From the IMG/VR virus record IMGVR_UViG_3300042934_000561, positions 1-59,107 of that record: a stretch of 59,107 bases of DNA; one strand, written 5' to 3'. The notes under the pieces were generated by a model. That model was not told the origin of the DNA. It worked only from the letters and a program-made list of their open reading frames with translations, and did no database searches. Every line of letters starts with the position of its first letter. The stretch's first letter is position 1. Both the position numbers and the translations under genes were made by a program. The stretch comes from a virus. Shown piece after piece: positions 44,575-51,324 of the stretch.

Positions 44575-44727
44575 ATGAAGGAAATAGTAAATAATTTACA
44601 AATAGGGCAAACTATTGTAATAGGTAGACTAGCAATTAAAAAGTATATAGATAATAATGGAATACTACGCGTAAAAGGTATGTTTTTAAACGATAAACAA
44701 TATATAGCAATACATCACGGAGTATAG
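44575..44727 (+). CDS. 50-residue unknown protein
   Basis: MKEIVNNLQIGQTIVIGR onward, with GGAGG nine bases before the ATG. It reads as a small beta-barrel (GQTIVIGRLAIKKYI, then ILRVKGMFL). Third gene of the operon. Too short to assign. Confidence 0.55.
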   Translation: MKEIVNNLQIGQTIVIGRLAIKKYIDNNGILRVKGMFLNDKQYIAIHHGV

Positions 44728-44730
44728 GCT

Positions 44731-44817
44731 ATGAGTGTAATGTTTGCACTACTTAGAATATTTGGCCCAGTATTAATAATAATGTTAATGTACAGCTTGA
44801 AAAAGAGCACTGCTTAG
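44731..44817 (+). CDS. 28-residue single-pass membrane peptide
   Basis: MSVMFALLRIFGPVLIIMLM then YSLKKSTA: one TM segment and a basic tail. It begins three bases after the preceding stop. A similar peptide is encoded at 55072-55167 (FALIRIFSPV). No own ribosome binding site, so coupling is needed. Its stop lies inside the terminator stem. Confidence 0.5.
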   Translation: MSVMFALLRIFGPVLIIMLMYSLKKSTA

Positions 44818-44828
44818 GCAGTGCTTTT
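44806..44828 (+). terminator. Terminator of the second rightward operon
   Basis: AGCACTGC pairs with GCAGTGCT around TTAG and is followed by TTTATT. It includes the stop codon of the 28-residue peptide. Confidence 0.82.
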
Positions 44829-44934
44829 ATTGCGTCTAAAGATCTGGGTTAGACTCTTGGGTCTAGATCCAGATAAGAACTATTGATAAGATGCAGAGCC
44901 TCTGCAAGCTTCTAATATAGAAACAACTCATAAG

Positions 44935-44955
44935 AATTTGGACTCGAATGGACCC
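44935..44955 (+). repeat. Dispersed 20-bp element, copy a
   Basis: Reads ATTTGGACTCGAATGGACCC. Member of the family with consensus ATTYGGACTYGAATGGAYCC found only between genes from 44.9 kb rightwards. Confidence 0.8.
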
Positions 44956-45146
44956 CTACCCGTTACCCTTTCTGGATTGATTGATACCCATACCTATATC
45001 TTTGGATTGAAATAAATTCGCCTGCCCATCACTAATAACCTACCTATCCTATTATAGTTGTTATATCCCTATCTGTTAGTGTTATTAATGGGATTAGAAT
45101 AAGATAAGGTTTTTCCTTGCCGGGCGATCTTTTTAGAAACCAATAG

Positions 45147-45167
45147 AATTCGGACTTGAATGGATCC
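45147..45167 (+). repeat. Dispersed 20-bp element, copy b
   Basis: Reads ATTCGGACTTGAATGGATCC. Same orientation as copy a, 212 bases away in the same gap. Confidence 0.8.
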
Positions 45168-45211
45168 TACCTCTACCTATGGATCGGCATCTGAACCCGT
45201 GTCTTGATCGT

Positions 45212-45239
45212 AAAAAAAAGAGCACCCAAAGGCGCTCTT
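45212..45239 (-). terminator. Terminator of the leftward small-gene operon
   Basis: On the minus strand AAGAGCGCC pairs with GGTGCTCTT (one G-U) and eight T follow. It overlaps the stop at 45238. Confidence 0.88.
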
Positions 45240-45642
45240 ATTCCTCTCTTTCTACTACATTAAATTTATCTTCTGGAATATACATTCTATATTTGCTTTC
45301 GTAACTCAAAAGCTTAATCGGCTCAAATATTATATCCTCCAACTTAGTATGTACGGTATAACTACCCTGTCCAAAAGTAACAGTCCAGTCTTTATGAATT
45401 CTCATCCACTCGACGTAATCAGTACTAAATTCAACAAACACCTTGTATCTGTTTTGAACGTTATCCTCTAATCCATGCTCTTTAAGTTCATCCTTAATTC
45501 TAGTCTCTAGGTCTATTTCTTTTCCTTGATGATAAACTCCATAGATTGCATGTGTATTCCAACAATTGCACTCTAATGCCTTATCCATTATCTCATCTGA
45601 TACCTTTTCTATAATCTCATCAGCTAAATAAAAATTATCCAC
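45238..45642 (-). CDS. Acidic unknown early protein
   Basis: 134 residues from a GTG with AGGAG twelve bases upstream, slightly long spacing. Helical N-terminus (YLADEIIEKVSDEIMDKALEC) followed by beta strands (RYKVFVEFSTDYVEWMRIHKDW). Acidic overall. Second gene of a two-gene operon; no motif recognised. Confidence 0.6.
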   Translation of the reverse strand: MDNFYLADEIIEKVSDEIMDKALECNCWNTHAIYGVYHQGKEIDLETRIKDELKEHGLEDNVQNRYKVFVEFSTDYVEWMRIHKDWTVTFGQGSYTVHTKLEDIIFEPIKLLSYESKYRMYIPEDKFNVVEREE

Positions 45643-45676
45643 TTATTATTCACGCTCCTATTATATTCTATAAAAT

Positions 45677-46030
45677 CTAGTCTTCGTAGTAAAATCTTTC
45701 AGTAACCGCAGTATCAAACTTGTCCGCTATGTACTCTTCTATATCGCATAGTTCTAATTCATCAAGTTCCTCAGTTAAATTGTCTTCATCTGTTTCACTA
45801 GATTTAACTATAAACGTTATCTTATTATTTCCATCGTCTTCGTATCCAAAGATTACCTCGTCACCTTTTACGAACCCAGCTTCTAGCATTTCGCCCACAT
45901 CAGCCTTTACTACATGTTCGCTACCAACGAATCTAATCTTTTCAGTTTCGTCCGTGTAGTCAAAAATTGCCACCCCCAAGTAAAAAGCTGATCCAAAACA
46001 ACATACATCTCTAGTTGCTAAACAATCCAT
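45677..46030 (-). CDS. Acidic unknown early protein
   Basis: 117 residues from the ATG at 46030, nine bases after AAGGAG; the ATG at 46039 directly abuts that site. A strand-rich N-terminal part with DVCCFGSAFYLGVAIFDY is followed by a strongly acidic C-terminus (ETDEDNLTEELDELELCDIEE). Acidic early proteins may mimic DNA or bind host factors; not shown here. Confidence 0.6.
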   Translation of the reverse strand: MDCLATRDVCCFGSAFYLGVAIFDYTDETEKIRFVGSEHVVKADVGEMLEAGFVKGDEVIFGYEDDGNNKITFIVKSSETDEDNLTEELDELELCDIEEYIADKFDTAVTERFYYED

Positions 46031-46072
46031 TTCTAACATCTCCTTAAATTAAAAATTAATACTTACATTACT

Positions 46073-46101
46073 AGTATAACAGAAGTTATATTGAATAACA
46101 A
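46073..46101 (-). promoter_or_regulatory. Early-type promoter
   Basis: TTGTTA, 17 bases, TATACT, 43 bases before the ATG at 46030. A GGGCGG-type element lies about 20 bases upstream of the -35. Confidence 0.82.
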
Positions 46102-46126
46102 GATTAGGTATTTGTGATGGGGCGGT

Positions 46127-46345
46127 TTATTTATACATCGATTCTACCTGAGCTATAAAGTTCTCATACTCCTCCTCTATCTTGCTGTAGAAGTAAGGAT
46201 ACAATCCAGCTCCGTTATTTATATCTTCGTAAAGTGCCATCCACTCTGACATCATCCATTGTTTAAATGTGGAATCATCGTCTAGTTTAAGTTGTAGTCC
46301 AATACACTTTTCTTTATCCTCATTGCTTAAGTTATTCCACGCCAT
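46127..46345 (-). CDS. Small acidic helical protein
   Basis: 72 residues with GAAGGAGAG upstream. Trp- and Glu-rich helices (FKQWMMSEWMALYED, then KIEEEYENFIAQVESMYK). It follows the 158-residue gene by one base. A GGGCGG element overlaps the region just after its stop. Confidence 0.55.
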   Translation of the reverse strand: MAWNNLSNEDKEKCIGLQLKLDDDSTFKQWMMSEWMALYEDINNGAGLYPYFYSKIEEEYENFIAQVESMYK

Positions 46346-46346
46346 T

Positions 46347-46823
46347 TTATGCTCTCCTTCCTAAATGAAGTATTTCAGGTTGACTGATATCTAATATCCA
46401 CCCTTCTCGTTCTAAGTCTTTACCAGTAACATAGCTTAAACAGTCCATGAGGGCTATTTGTGCTATAGCCTTGCCAACTGTTTCTGCACAATCTACAAAA
46501 TCGTCCATAGTTATCGATTCTACTTTCTTAGTAAATACGAACTCTTCTACATGAGCTAATTTCCTAGAAACTTCAGGACGATTAGTAAAGTCCTTCTCAA
46601 TAATTACTTCAACATATAATTGGCTGTGACGTACTGATATGTCAACATAGTAGTGGCTTATTCCTCCAATAACAACATTGTCCTCTCCCTTGCATACCCT
46701 GTTTACAGTAGCCTTCATAGTATTAGTAAAAATATTCTCTGCCGCCACTAAACTAACTTTATGACTTCTATTTAGTTCTCCCATATATAAATGTAAGTCC
46801 TCTTTTGATAAAAATTTTTCCAT
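46347..46823 (-). CDS. Unknown early protein
   Basis: 158 residues from the ATG at 46823, ten bases after AAAGGAG; the TTG at 46832 is less likely. Alpha/beta with SHYYVDISVRHSQLYVEVIIEKDF in the middle and an Ala/Ile helix (AETVGKAIAQIALMDCLSYVTG) near the end. Not recognised. Confidence 0.6.
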   Translation of the reverse strand: MEKFLSKEDLHLYMGELNRSHKVSLVAAENIFTNTMKATVNRVCKGEDNVVIGGISHYYVDISVRHSQLYVEVIIEKDFTNRPEVSRKLAHVEEFVFTKKVESITMDDFVDCAETVGKAIAQIALMDCLSYVTGKDLEREGWILDISQPEILHLGRRA

Positions 46824-46867
46824 GTTATCCAATCTCCTTTTAAATTTAAATTTTTACTACTAATAAC

Positions 46868-46896
46868 ATTATAACAGAATATACATAGAGTTACAA
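46868..46896 (-). promoter_or_regulatory. Early-type promoter
   Basis: TTGTAA, 17 bases, TATAAT, 45 bases before the ATG at 46823. GGGCGG at 46914-46919 and a copy of the dispersed element lie upstream. Confidence 0.88.
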
Positions 46897-46951
46897 GGTA
46901 AGAGTTTTTGTGTGGGCGGCATTTATTTATAGAGGTTCGAAGAATTGATAA

Positions 46952-46972
46952 AGATCCATTCAAGGCCGAAAG
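46952..46972 (-). repeat. Dispersed 20-bp element, copy i
   Basis: The minus strand reads TTTCGGCCTTGAATGGATCT, 56 bases upstream of the -35. One base of the GGACT core is changed to GGCCT. Confidence 0.65.
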
Positions 46973-47029
46973 GCATTGAGCAGAAGCGTTGCGGCTGCCA
47001 GGCCGGTTGGCAACGAAAACGAAACCAAG

Positions 47030-47050
47030 GATTCGGACTCGAATGGACCC
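47030..47050 (+). repeat. Dispersed 20-bp element, copy c
   Basis: Reads ATTCGGACTCGAATGGACCC, inverted relative to copy i in the same intergenic region, 57 bases away. Contains ATTCG-GACT-CGAAT, a perfect short inverted repeat. Confidence 0.8.
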
Positions 47051-47101
47051 GCACCCACACCTGTGGTATTGACACTCTAATACTCTGTGCAGATTGATCA
47101 C

Positions 47102-47124
47102 AAAAAAAGCACCCTTAGGCGCTC
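47102..47124 (-). terminator. Terminator after the 92-residue gene
   Basis: On the minus strand AGCGCC pairs with GGGTGCT around TAA and seven T follow. Five bases after the stop at 47130. Confidence 0.82.
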
Positions 47125-47129
47125 TGTAT

Positions 47130-47408
47130 CTATTCATAATGTGGTGTCGGCTCTTTCATATTATCCTGCCTGCCAATCTCATTCTTACTCTCTATGGCAC
47201 AGTGATACCTCTCCTCCCAACTATATCTATCATTCAGATTGTATTCATTACGTAGTCTATCAGCTACCTTTCTAGCAGTTCTATTAGAACTATATTTCTT
47301 AGTCTGTACAAACTCTGTAGAGTAATAGTACCATCCTCCCTCTTCCGGGCCTCCATATTGTTGTGTAGTCACATACTCTGATACAAATCTTTTACCTTTA
47401 CTTGCCAT
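47130..47408 (-). CDS. Small unknown early protein
   Basis: 92 residues; GGAG eleven bases before the ATG. GGPEEGGWYYYSTEFVQTKKY followed by a basic helix (RTARKVADRLRNEYNLNDR). I recall similar small proteins in other phages, without a known function. Monocistronic unit with its own promoter and terminator. Confidence 0.6.
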   Translation of the reverse strand: MASKGKRFVSEYVTTQQYGGPEEGGWYYYSTEFVQTKKYSSNRTARKVADRLRNEYNLNDRYSWEERYHCAIESKNEIGRQDNMKEPTPHYE

Positions 47409-47446
47409 GCTTTCAACATCTCCTTTAATTTGAAGCTTTTTATTTT

Positions 47447-47475
47447 ATTATACATGGAAACAGTTGGATCTGCAA
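47447..47475 (-). promoter_or_regulatory. Early-type promoter
   Basis: TTGCAG, 17 bases, TATAAT, 39 bases before the ATG at 47408. A GGGGCAG element lies about 30 bases upstream. Confidence 0.8.
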
Positions 47476-47519
47476 ATGTTGAGTTAAAATATACGGTTTT
47501 TATAAGGGGCAGATTTTTT

Positions 47520-47966
47520 ATCTTAATCGATCAAAATGAGTCTAAATCTGGTCTAAACCAGTCAAAAAGGTTATAAAACGCCGCCCCAAATAAAAATATC
47601 AACCAATCTTCTGTACTAATAGCCAATTTCCGCTAGTTGCTAGGGGTCGTATAAAGGAATTAGATGGTGTTAAGGTGTTAAGGTATGCAGATGTGAGCAC
47701 CTTTAGGTGAAAGAAGATAGCGAAACGACACGATAGTGGCGCGAAGCGTCCTCTAATCAAGGAATTCGGACTCGAATGGGTTGGACCAGGCTCCTTGACG
47801 TTGACTAATGGTACTCGACGGCAATCAAGTGACGGAAGTGACCATGGACGGTACTTCAGAGGGGATCCGGTAAAGCGTTGATATTGCTAGGGTTCTGACA
47901 AATAGACGGAATTGGGCTCAGATAGTGCGACTATAAAATTTTGTAAAAATCAGAGGGACAGGTGAG
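47520..47966 (+). ncRNA. Candidate structured RNA region on the plus strand
   Basis: No gene is visible, yet this stretch is GC-richer than its surroundings, contains many local helices (CTGGT-CTAA-ACCAG, CACCT-TT-AGGTG, a TCAAGGA...TCCTTGA closing helix around copy d of the dispersed element) and runs into a plus-strand terminator at 47967, in a block where all genes are on minus. A promoter of the usual class is not seen on plus. RNA identity is a hypothesis. Confidence 0.35.
47763..47783 (+). repeat. Dispersed 20-bp element, copy d
   Basis: Reads ATTCGGACTCGAATGGGTTG; the last bases depart from consensus. It sits in the loop of a possible TCAAGGA/TCCTTGA helix. Confidence 0.7.
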
Positions 47967-47992
47967 GAGGGGCCATCGAATCCCCTCTTTTT
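47967..47992 (+). terminator. Plus-strand intrinsic terminator
   Basis: GAGGGG pairs with CCCCTC around a 9-base loop and TTTTT follows on the plus strand. No plus-strand gene ends here. On the minus strand there is no T run. Confidence 0.7.
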
Positions 47993-48046
47993 GCAGTTCT
48001 TCTGTTCTTTTTGCAGTTCTTCTGTACTTTTTGCAGTTCTTCTGAC
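47987..48046. repeat. Three tandem 20-bp repeats
   Basis: CTTTTTGCAGTTCTTCTGT plus one variable base, three times in a row at 47987, 48007 and 48027. The first copy includes the T run of the plus-strand terminator. Confidence 0.9.
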
Positions 48047-48368
48047 TATAATTATATCTACTATTACAAGTCTAATATCTTATAGTTCCCATATTCATAC
48101 CTAAGTGTTCTACTCTTTACTTAGTCCTTCTGTACTTACTCTATTATTATTAGTATGAATTGTTATCATAAGCAACTCTACAATCTCAAGCATTATTATC
48201 CTCTATTTACTAGCCGGGCGATTTTTTATTTTCAGCTTCCTAATAATACGCAAGATGGTAACCCATTGATATTCCTAGCTTTAACCATTCGTGGCCAAAA
48301 AGAAAGCCCATGGATTACTTCCACGAGCCTTGTCTATTATCGGGTAATATAATTAGAGCGTATTTGGT
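48047..48368. other. Non-coding stretch, no gene seen
   Basis: One plus-strand frame (48155-48352) lacks a ribosome binding site. A GCCGGGCGATTTTTTATT element lies at about 48207. No clear terminator for the minus gene ending at 48369 is visible, so its transcript may extend here. Confidence 0.5.
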
Positions 48369-48722
48369 CTAACCTTTAATCAACACTGCATGAAATGCAT
48401 TGCAAAAATCATATCGCTCACTCTGTACAAACCCACACGAAGTGGAATCTATTCTATATCCCTGAGCTATTAAACTATGTACTTCCTTTTCAAATTTAGC
48501 TTCGTCACTCTCATGTACAACTTTTATAAGCTGAGTAATAATTCCTGATTCTGATTTATTCTCAAGTTTACTTACTATAAATTCCTCACTATATGCAGCC
48601 TTCATAGCATATCTGCTTCCATCCTCGAATGTGTAATGTAGTTCATCTCCAGTAGTTAAATAACACTCTGTTACTCTTTGTGTGACTGTCTTATCTAAAT
48701 ATTCTTTCAATAATGTACTCAT
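48369..48722 (-). CDS. Unknown early protein with DUF1737/Cse60-like C-terminus
   Basis: 117 residues after GGAGGG. The C-terminal 50 residues (FEKEVHSLIAQGYRIDS, then CNAFHAVLIKG) resemble the short domain seen in Cse60/DUF1737-type proteins, in which a helix with L-x-x-GY/W is followed by a strand ending in AVLI. The N-terminal part is a separate small beta domain. Function unknown. Confidence 0.55.
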   Translation of the reverse strand: MSTLLKEYLDKTVTQRVTECYLTTGDELHYTFEDGSRYAMKAAYSEEFIVSKLENKSESGIITQLIKVVHESDEAKFEKEVHSLIAQGYRIDSTSCGFVQSERYDFCNAFHAVLIKG

Positions 48723-48743
48723 TTATACTTCCCTCCGCTTTAT

Positions 48744-48762
48744 TGTATTTAGCAACTGATTA
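48744..48762 (-). repeat. Duplicated leader segment, copy 1
   Basis: The minus strand reads TAATCAGTTGCTAAATACA, 22 bases before the ATG at 48722, identical to 48971-48989. Both copies sit between a CCCGGCAA element and a CGGAGGGAA ribosome binding site. Confidence 0.85.
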
Positions 48763-48949
48763 TACTAGATGTTTCTTCCTCTTTGCCGGGCGGCGTTTTA
48801 TTAACAAACTCAGCTTCCATATCTTGGATCTGCTTATTTAGCAATTTATATAATTCACTGGTAGCGTCGAAGTCGCTTGTTAACTTATACAGATATCTCA
48901 TCTGTTTTAGCTTCAATAGATCTTGTTTTAGTTGTCTCCAGGCATCCAT
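48749..48949 (-). CDS. Small helical early protein
   Basis: 66 residues with CGGAGGG before the ATG. Leu/Lys coiled-coil-like helix (LKQDLLKLKQMRYLYKL, then LYKLLNKQIQDMEAEF). Its 3' end encodes KTPPGKE across a GGGCGG element and then runs into the leader of the next gene. Confidence 0.55.
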   Translation of the reverse strand: MDAWRQLKQDLLKLKQMRYLYKLTSDFDATSELYKLLNKQIQDMEAEFVNKTPPGKEEETSSIISC

Positions 48950-48970
48950 TTGCTATTCCCTCCGTAGTGC

Positions 48971-48989
48971 TGTATTTAGCAACTGATTA
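48971..48989 (-). repeat. Duplicated leader segment, copy 2
   Basis: Exact 19-base match to 48744-48762, in the same position relative to the next start (ATG at 48949). Confidence 0.85.
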
Positions 48990-49021
48990 TCTATTATGGT
49001 ATCCTTTTCATTGCCGGGCAG

Positions 49022-49108
49022 TTATATTCCCCCTTGTGACATTGCCGCCAAGTATCCTTCTAGCATCTCATGAAGTTCCTTACTGTATAATTTCACAAAG
49101 TTTACCAT
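49022..49108 (-). CDS. 28-residue ORF overlapping the next small ORF
   Basis: MVNFVKLYSKELHEMLEGYL then AAMSQGGI. It starts within the upstream 24-residue ORF, in the +1-type overlapping frame, without its own clear ribosome binding site. The two could be remnants of one frameshifted gene or an overlapping pair. Confidence 0.35.
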   Translation of the reverse strand: MVNFVKLYSKELHEMLEGYLAAMSQGGI

Positions 49109-49154
49109 CGCTAGTCTTGTATGAGGTTATCTCCTTAATCTCCTTATCGCCCAT
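49080..49154 (-). CDS. 24-residue ORF with strong ribosome binding site
   Basis: MGDKEIKEITSYKTSDGKLC then EIIQ, with GGAAGGA before the ATG. The phrase TSYKTSDGK is typical of the beginning of longer small phage proteins, so this may be a truncated gene continued in another frame by the 28-residue ORF. Confidence 0.45.
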   Translation of the reverse strand: MGDKEIKEITSYKTSDGKLCEIIQ

Positions 49155-49192
49155 TTTATCATTCCTTCCGTTAAAATTGAGTTAAAACCCAA

Positions 49193-49217
49193 CTGGTATG
49201 CTGGGTTTTTAATTTGT
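49193..49217. terminator. Bidirectional-looking hairpin after the 275-residue gene
   Basis: AAACCCA and TGGGTTT pair around a 10-base loop with A and T runs on both sides, so it could act on either strand. It ends the minus gene with stop at 49220. Confidence 0.7.
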
Positions 49218-49219
49218 TT

Positions 49220-50047
49220 CTACATATTAGAGCATATCCAATAGTTCCTATTTTTGTCTCTAAATATTGCCTTGTCTGTAAACTCTATTCCACTAGTCTG
49301 TGCAAACGCCACTCTTCTTGTTGCAAAGTAAGTTAGAGTATCTGCATCTGGAACTCTAGTTGATATTCCATAGCATACTACATCCAAATCCTCTTTTAAT
49401 ACATTTTTTAATTCTAATTCCTCGTAGCTACTATAACCCAAACTAACTGCCCACTCGTGTAATTCCTCTGAATCTTTATCTGAGTTTCTAACAAACGCTA
49501 CTTGAGCAAGCTTGTCTGTAGTAAACTCTTCAAAACTTTCATGATGTATTCTCTCTTCTGTTATCTCAGTATTTAAAACTATCAGAGGCTCTATTTCGTT
49601 ATGCTTTTCATTATCCCCAATAAATCCGTCCTCTCTAACTCTATATATAGTTGTCAAATTAAAATCTTCTATTATAAGTATTCCGTTAGCTTTAACTCCA
49701 ACTCTAACTCTGGCAATATCCTCGTCATAGTTTTCTAACAAAACGTTTGTATCTATTTCTAGGTCTCTAAAGTTACAGCTAACTGCAAAATCTCCTTGTC
49801 CCCACCTAACAGTCTGTCTAATATCATCTACTATAATCCAGTTCACATAATCAGTATCTTCAATTTCCTCTGGGCGTGTGTACCCACCATCCTCTATTTC
49901 ATCTTCATCTAATTTGTTATACCCTTTCCAAGGTGCCTTCTGAGCATTACAATTCTGTAATGCTTCTGCAATCTCTAATGCTCTAGCACTAAAACCTCCT
50001 ATGTTTTCTGTTAGCAACTCTACATTTCCAATCTCTTTACTTAGCAT
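49220..50047 (-). CDS. Unknown 275-residue early protein
   Basis: GGAAGGAG precedes the ATG. Acidic in the middle (DEDEIEDGGYTRPEEIEDTDY), mixed fold, with a C-terminal HEWAVSLGYSSYEELELKNV helix pair. No nucleotide or metal motif. It has its own promoter and an 18-bp palindrome in its leader, so expression is probably controlled. Confidence 0.65.
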   Translation of the reverse strand: MLSKEIGNVELLTENIGGFSARALEIAEALQNCNAQKAPWKGYNKLDEDEIEDGGYTRPEEIEDTDYVNWIIVDDIRQTVRWGQGDFAVSCNFRDLEIDTNVLLENYDEDIARVRVGVKANGILIIEDFNLTTIYRVREDGFIGDNEKHNEIEPLIVLNTEITEERIHHESFEEFTTDKLAQVAFVRNSDKDSEELHEWAVSLGYSSYEELELKNVLKEDLDVVCYGISTRVPDADTLTYFATRRVAFAQTSGIEFTDKAIFRDKNRNYWICSNM

Positions 50048-50078
50048 GTTATTAATCTCCTTCCGAACTCCATATTTT

Positions 50079-50096
50079 GTGCAAAATATTTTGCAC
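50079..50096. promoter_or_regulatory. Perfect 18-bp palindrome in the leader
   Basis: GTGCAAAATATTTTGCAC lies 8 bases after the -10, overlapping the expected start point. A typical position for a dimeric repressor site. Confidence 0.75.
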
Positions 50097-50103
50097 TACT
50101 TTA

Positions 50104-50132
50104 ATTATACTAGGTTTTGTTATAGATTACAA
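50104..50132 (-). promoter_or_regulatory. Early-type promoter
   Basis: TTGTAA, 17 bases, TATAAT. Upstream reads AGGTTTGATCTGTTA, similar to the sequence upstream of two other promoters of the set. Confidence 0.88.
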
Positions 50133-50204
50133 TAACAGATCAAACCTAATTCTAATAAGTTAAAGTATGCTTTCCCGCTTTACTATATTTATTGGCGTAA
50201 TACT

Positions 50205-50450
50205 CTAATAGAGTTCATTTTCTATGACAGGCGGGTTTTTATTTTCTTGTTCTGCTAATATCTCTATAACTTCATTCTGTTTGCCATTAAGAATGTCTAT
50301 AGCCTGCATATCAGTTAATCCAAACGTATCCCTTAGATCTCTGCCAAGCAACTTAAAATTGTTGGCAGTAAATTTTCCAGTATTTTTCATTTCTTGAATC
50401 TTTCCCTGATAATATTTTACATCGTTTGCAGTTAATTTGTTCATGCTCAT
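50205..50450 (-). CDS. Small helical early protein
   Basis: 81 residues with GGGAG before the ATG. Helical (LTANDVKYYQGKIQEMKNTG, then LLGRDLRDTFGLTDMQAIDI), ending KNPPVIENELY across a GGCGGG element. Last gene of the operon from 51682. Not recognised. Confidence 0.55.
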   Translation of the reverse strand: MSMNKLTANDVKYYQGKIQEMKNTGKFTANNFKLLGRDLRDTFGLTDMQAIDILNGKQNEVIEILAEQENKNPPVIENELY

Positions 50451-50476
50451 TCATATACTCCCAAAATCTAATTTCT

Positions 50477-50734
50477 CTATTTCACCCAGTACAAGTAGGA
50501 AATACCTAATTGAGTAAATATCTCTACAAGTTTAGCTAATTCGACAGTCTGAACGTCTACACAATTAAAATGATTCATTATCTTTTCTTTATGTAGATAC
50601 CAGCTACATCCACATATTACGAAGGTATCTACAAATCCAGTTTCATCGAAAACTGGCATACTTATCATGATAAGGTCAGTGTCTACAAAATTATCGTTCG
50701 TTATAGATACTCCGTTATTTAATATTTTAGTCAT
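50477..50734 (-). CDS. Small unknown early protein
   Basis: 85 residues with GGAGTGAT upstream. Alpha/beta with CGCSWYLHKEKIMNHFNC in the middle; the three Cys and His might bind metal, but spacing fits no known motif. Confidence 0.55.
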   Translation of the reverse strand: MTKILNNGVSITNDNFVDTDLIMISMPVFDETGFVDTFVICGCSWYLHKEKIMNHFNCVDVQTVELAKLVEIFTQLGISYLYWVK

Positions 50735-50757
50735 ATAATATCACTCCTATAATTTAA

Positions 50758-50970
50758 TCAGAAACAACACCATCCTCCACATTTAACGCATACCACGCCT
50801 CCTCCACGAGCACTTCTTATTTTATGTCTACAACTTAAATTAGCATCCCACAACTCTGATCCATTTTTAGATTTCCAAGTACCCCGTTTAATTAATTTAA
50901 CTTCCGGACCCAAACTATTTTTTTCTTTATTATCGGACGAGTTAATGTTCTTATCCGCCAGAGCTTTCAC
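50758..50970 (-). CDS. Small protein with C-terminal Cys-rich motif
   Basis: 70 residues from a GTG after GGAGG. The C-terminus has SCRHKIRSARGGGVVCVKCGGWCCF: a C-x-H...C-x-x-C-GGW-C-C arrangement likely to bind zinc. I associate a similar GGGVxCxxCGGW ending with other phage proteins. May be a small regulatory or nucleic-acid-binding protein. Confidence 0.6.
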   Translation of the reverse strand: MKALADKNINSSDNKEKNSLGPEVKLIKRGTWKSKNGSELWDANLSCRHKIRSARGGGVVCVKCGGWCCF

Positions 50971-50982
50971 TAATATATCCTC

Positions 50983-51324
50983 CTAATCCAGATTCTGTTT
51001 ATTAGATGCTACAATCCGTTCCATAGTACATAAATTTCTAGTCCTGTTAGTTTCATAGGCTTGGGTAATATCTCTAGCCTTAACCCAAAAACTTCCTTCA
51101 CGATCCACATACAAATCAGTGCATAATTTTATCTGATTATCCTTACCTTTATTTATTATTAGGTAAACGTCATTTTTAAAACAACGCAAATCATGACACG
51201 CTTTTATATAATTCAAATTTGATGATTCCCCGACGCCATAATTTACAAATACAATTTCATTGAATTCATTTACTGACTGACCCTCTACAATATCTACCTC
51301 AATAACTAATTCTCTTCCATCCAT
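50983..51324 (-). CDS. Unknown early protein
   Basis: 113 residues; its ATG overlaps the preceding stop (TAATG), so it is translationally coupled. Beta-rich (ELVIEVDIVEGQSVNEFNEIVFV, then DVYLIINKGKDNQIKLCTDLYV). A long open frame extends 9 bases further upstream without a better start. Confidence 0.55.
   Translation of the reverse strand: MDGRELVIEVDIVEGQSVNEFNEIVFVNYGVGESSNLNYIKACHDLRCFKNDVYLIINKGKDNQIKLCTDLYVDREGSFWVKARDITQAYETNRTRNLCTMERIVASNKQNLD

Larger units (their letters stand above)
44829..45211. other. Non-coding gap between convergent operons
   Basis: Neither strand carries a plausible gene. It holds an imperfect inverted repeat (ATCTGG...CCAGAT, about 44840-44873), the palindrome TGCAGAGCCTCTGCA (about 44892), two copies of the dispersed 20-bp element, and a GCCGGGCGATC element near 45118. 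Confidence 0.65.

Noticed and set aside
46772-47137. Minus-strand ORF of 121 codons covering an intergenic region
   Set aside because: It runs across a terminator, two copies of the dispersed element and the promoter at 46868, and has no ribosome binding site.
44935-47783. tRNA T-arm in the GGACTCGAATGG elements
   Set aside because: The TCGAA core recalls a T-loop, but no 5-bp T-stem, acceptor stem or anticodon arm can be built around any copy.
48155-48352. Plus-strand ORF of 65 codons in the gap before the 117-residue gene
   Set aside because: No ribosome binding site, no promoter, unusual composition; probably a chance frame in non-coding DNA.
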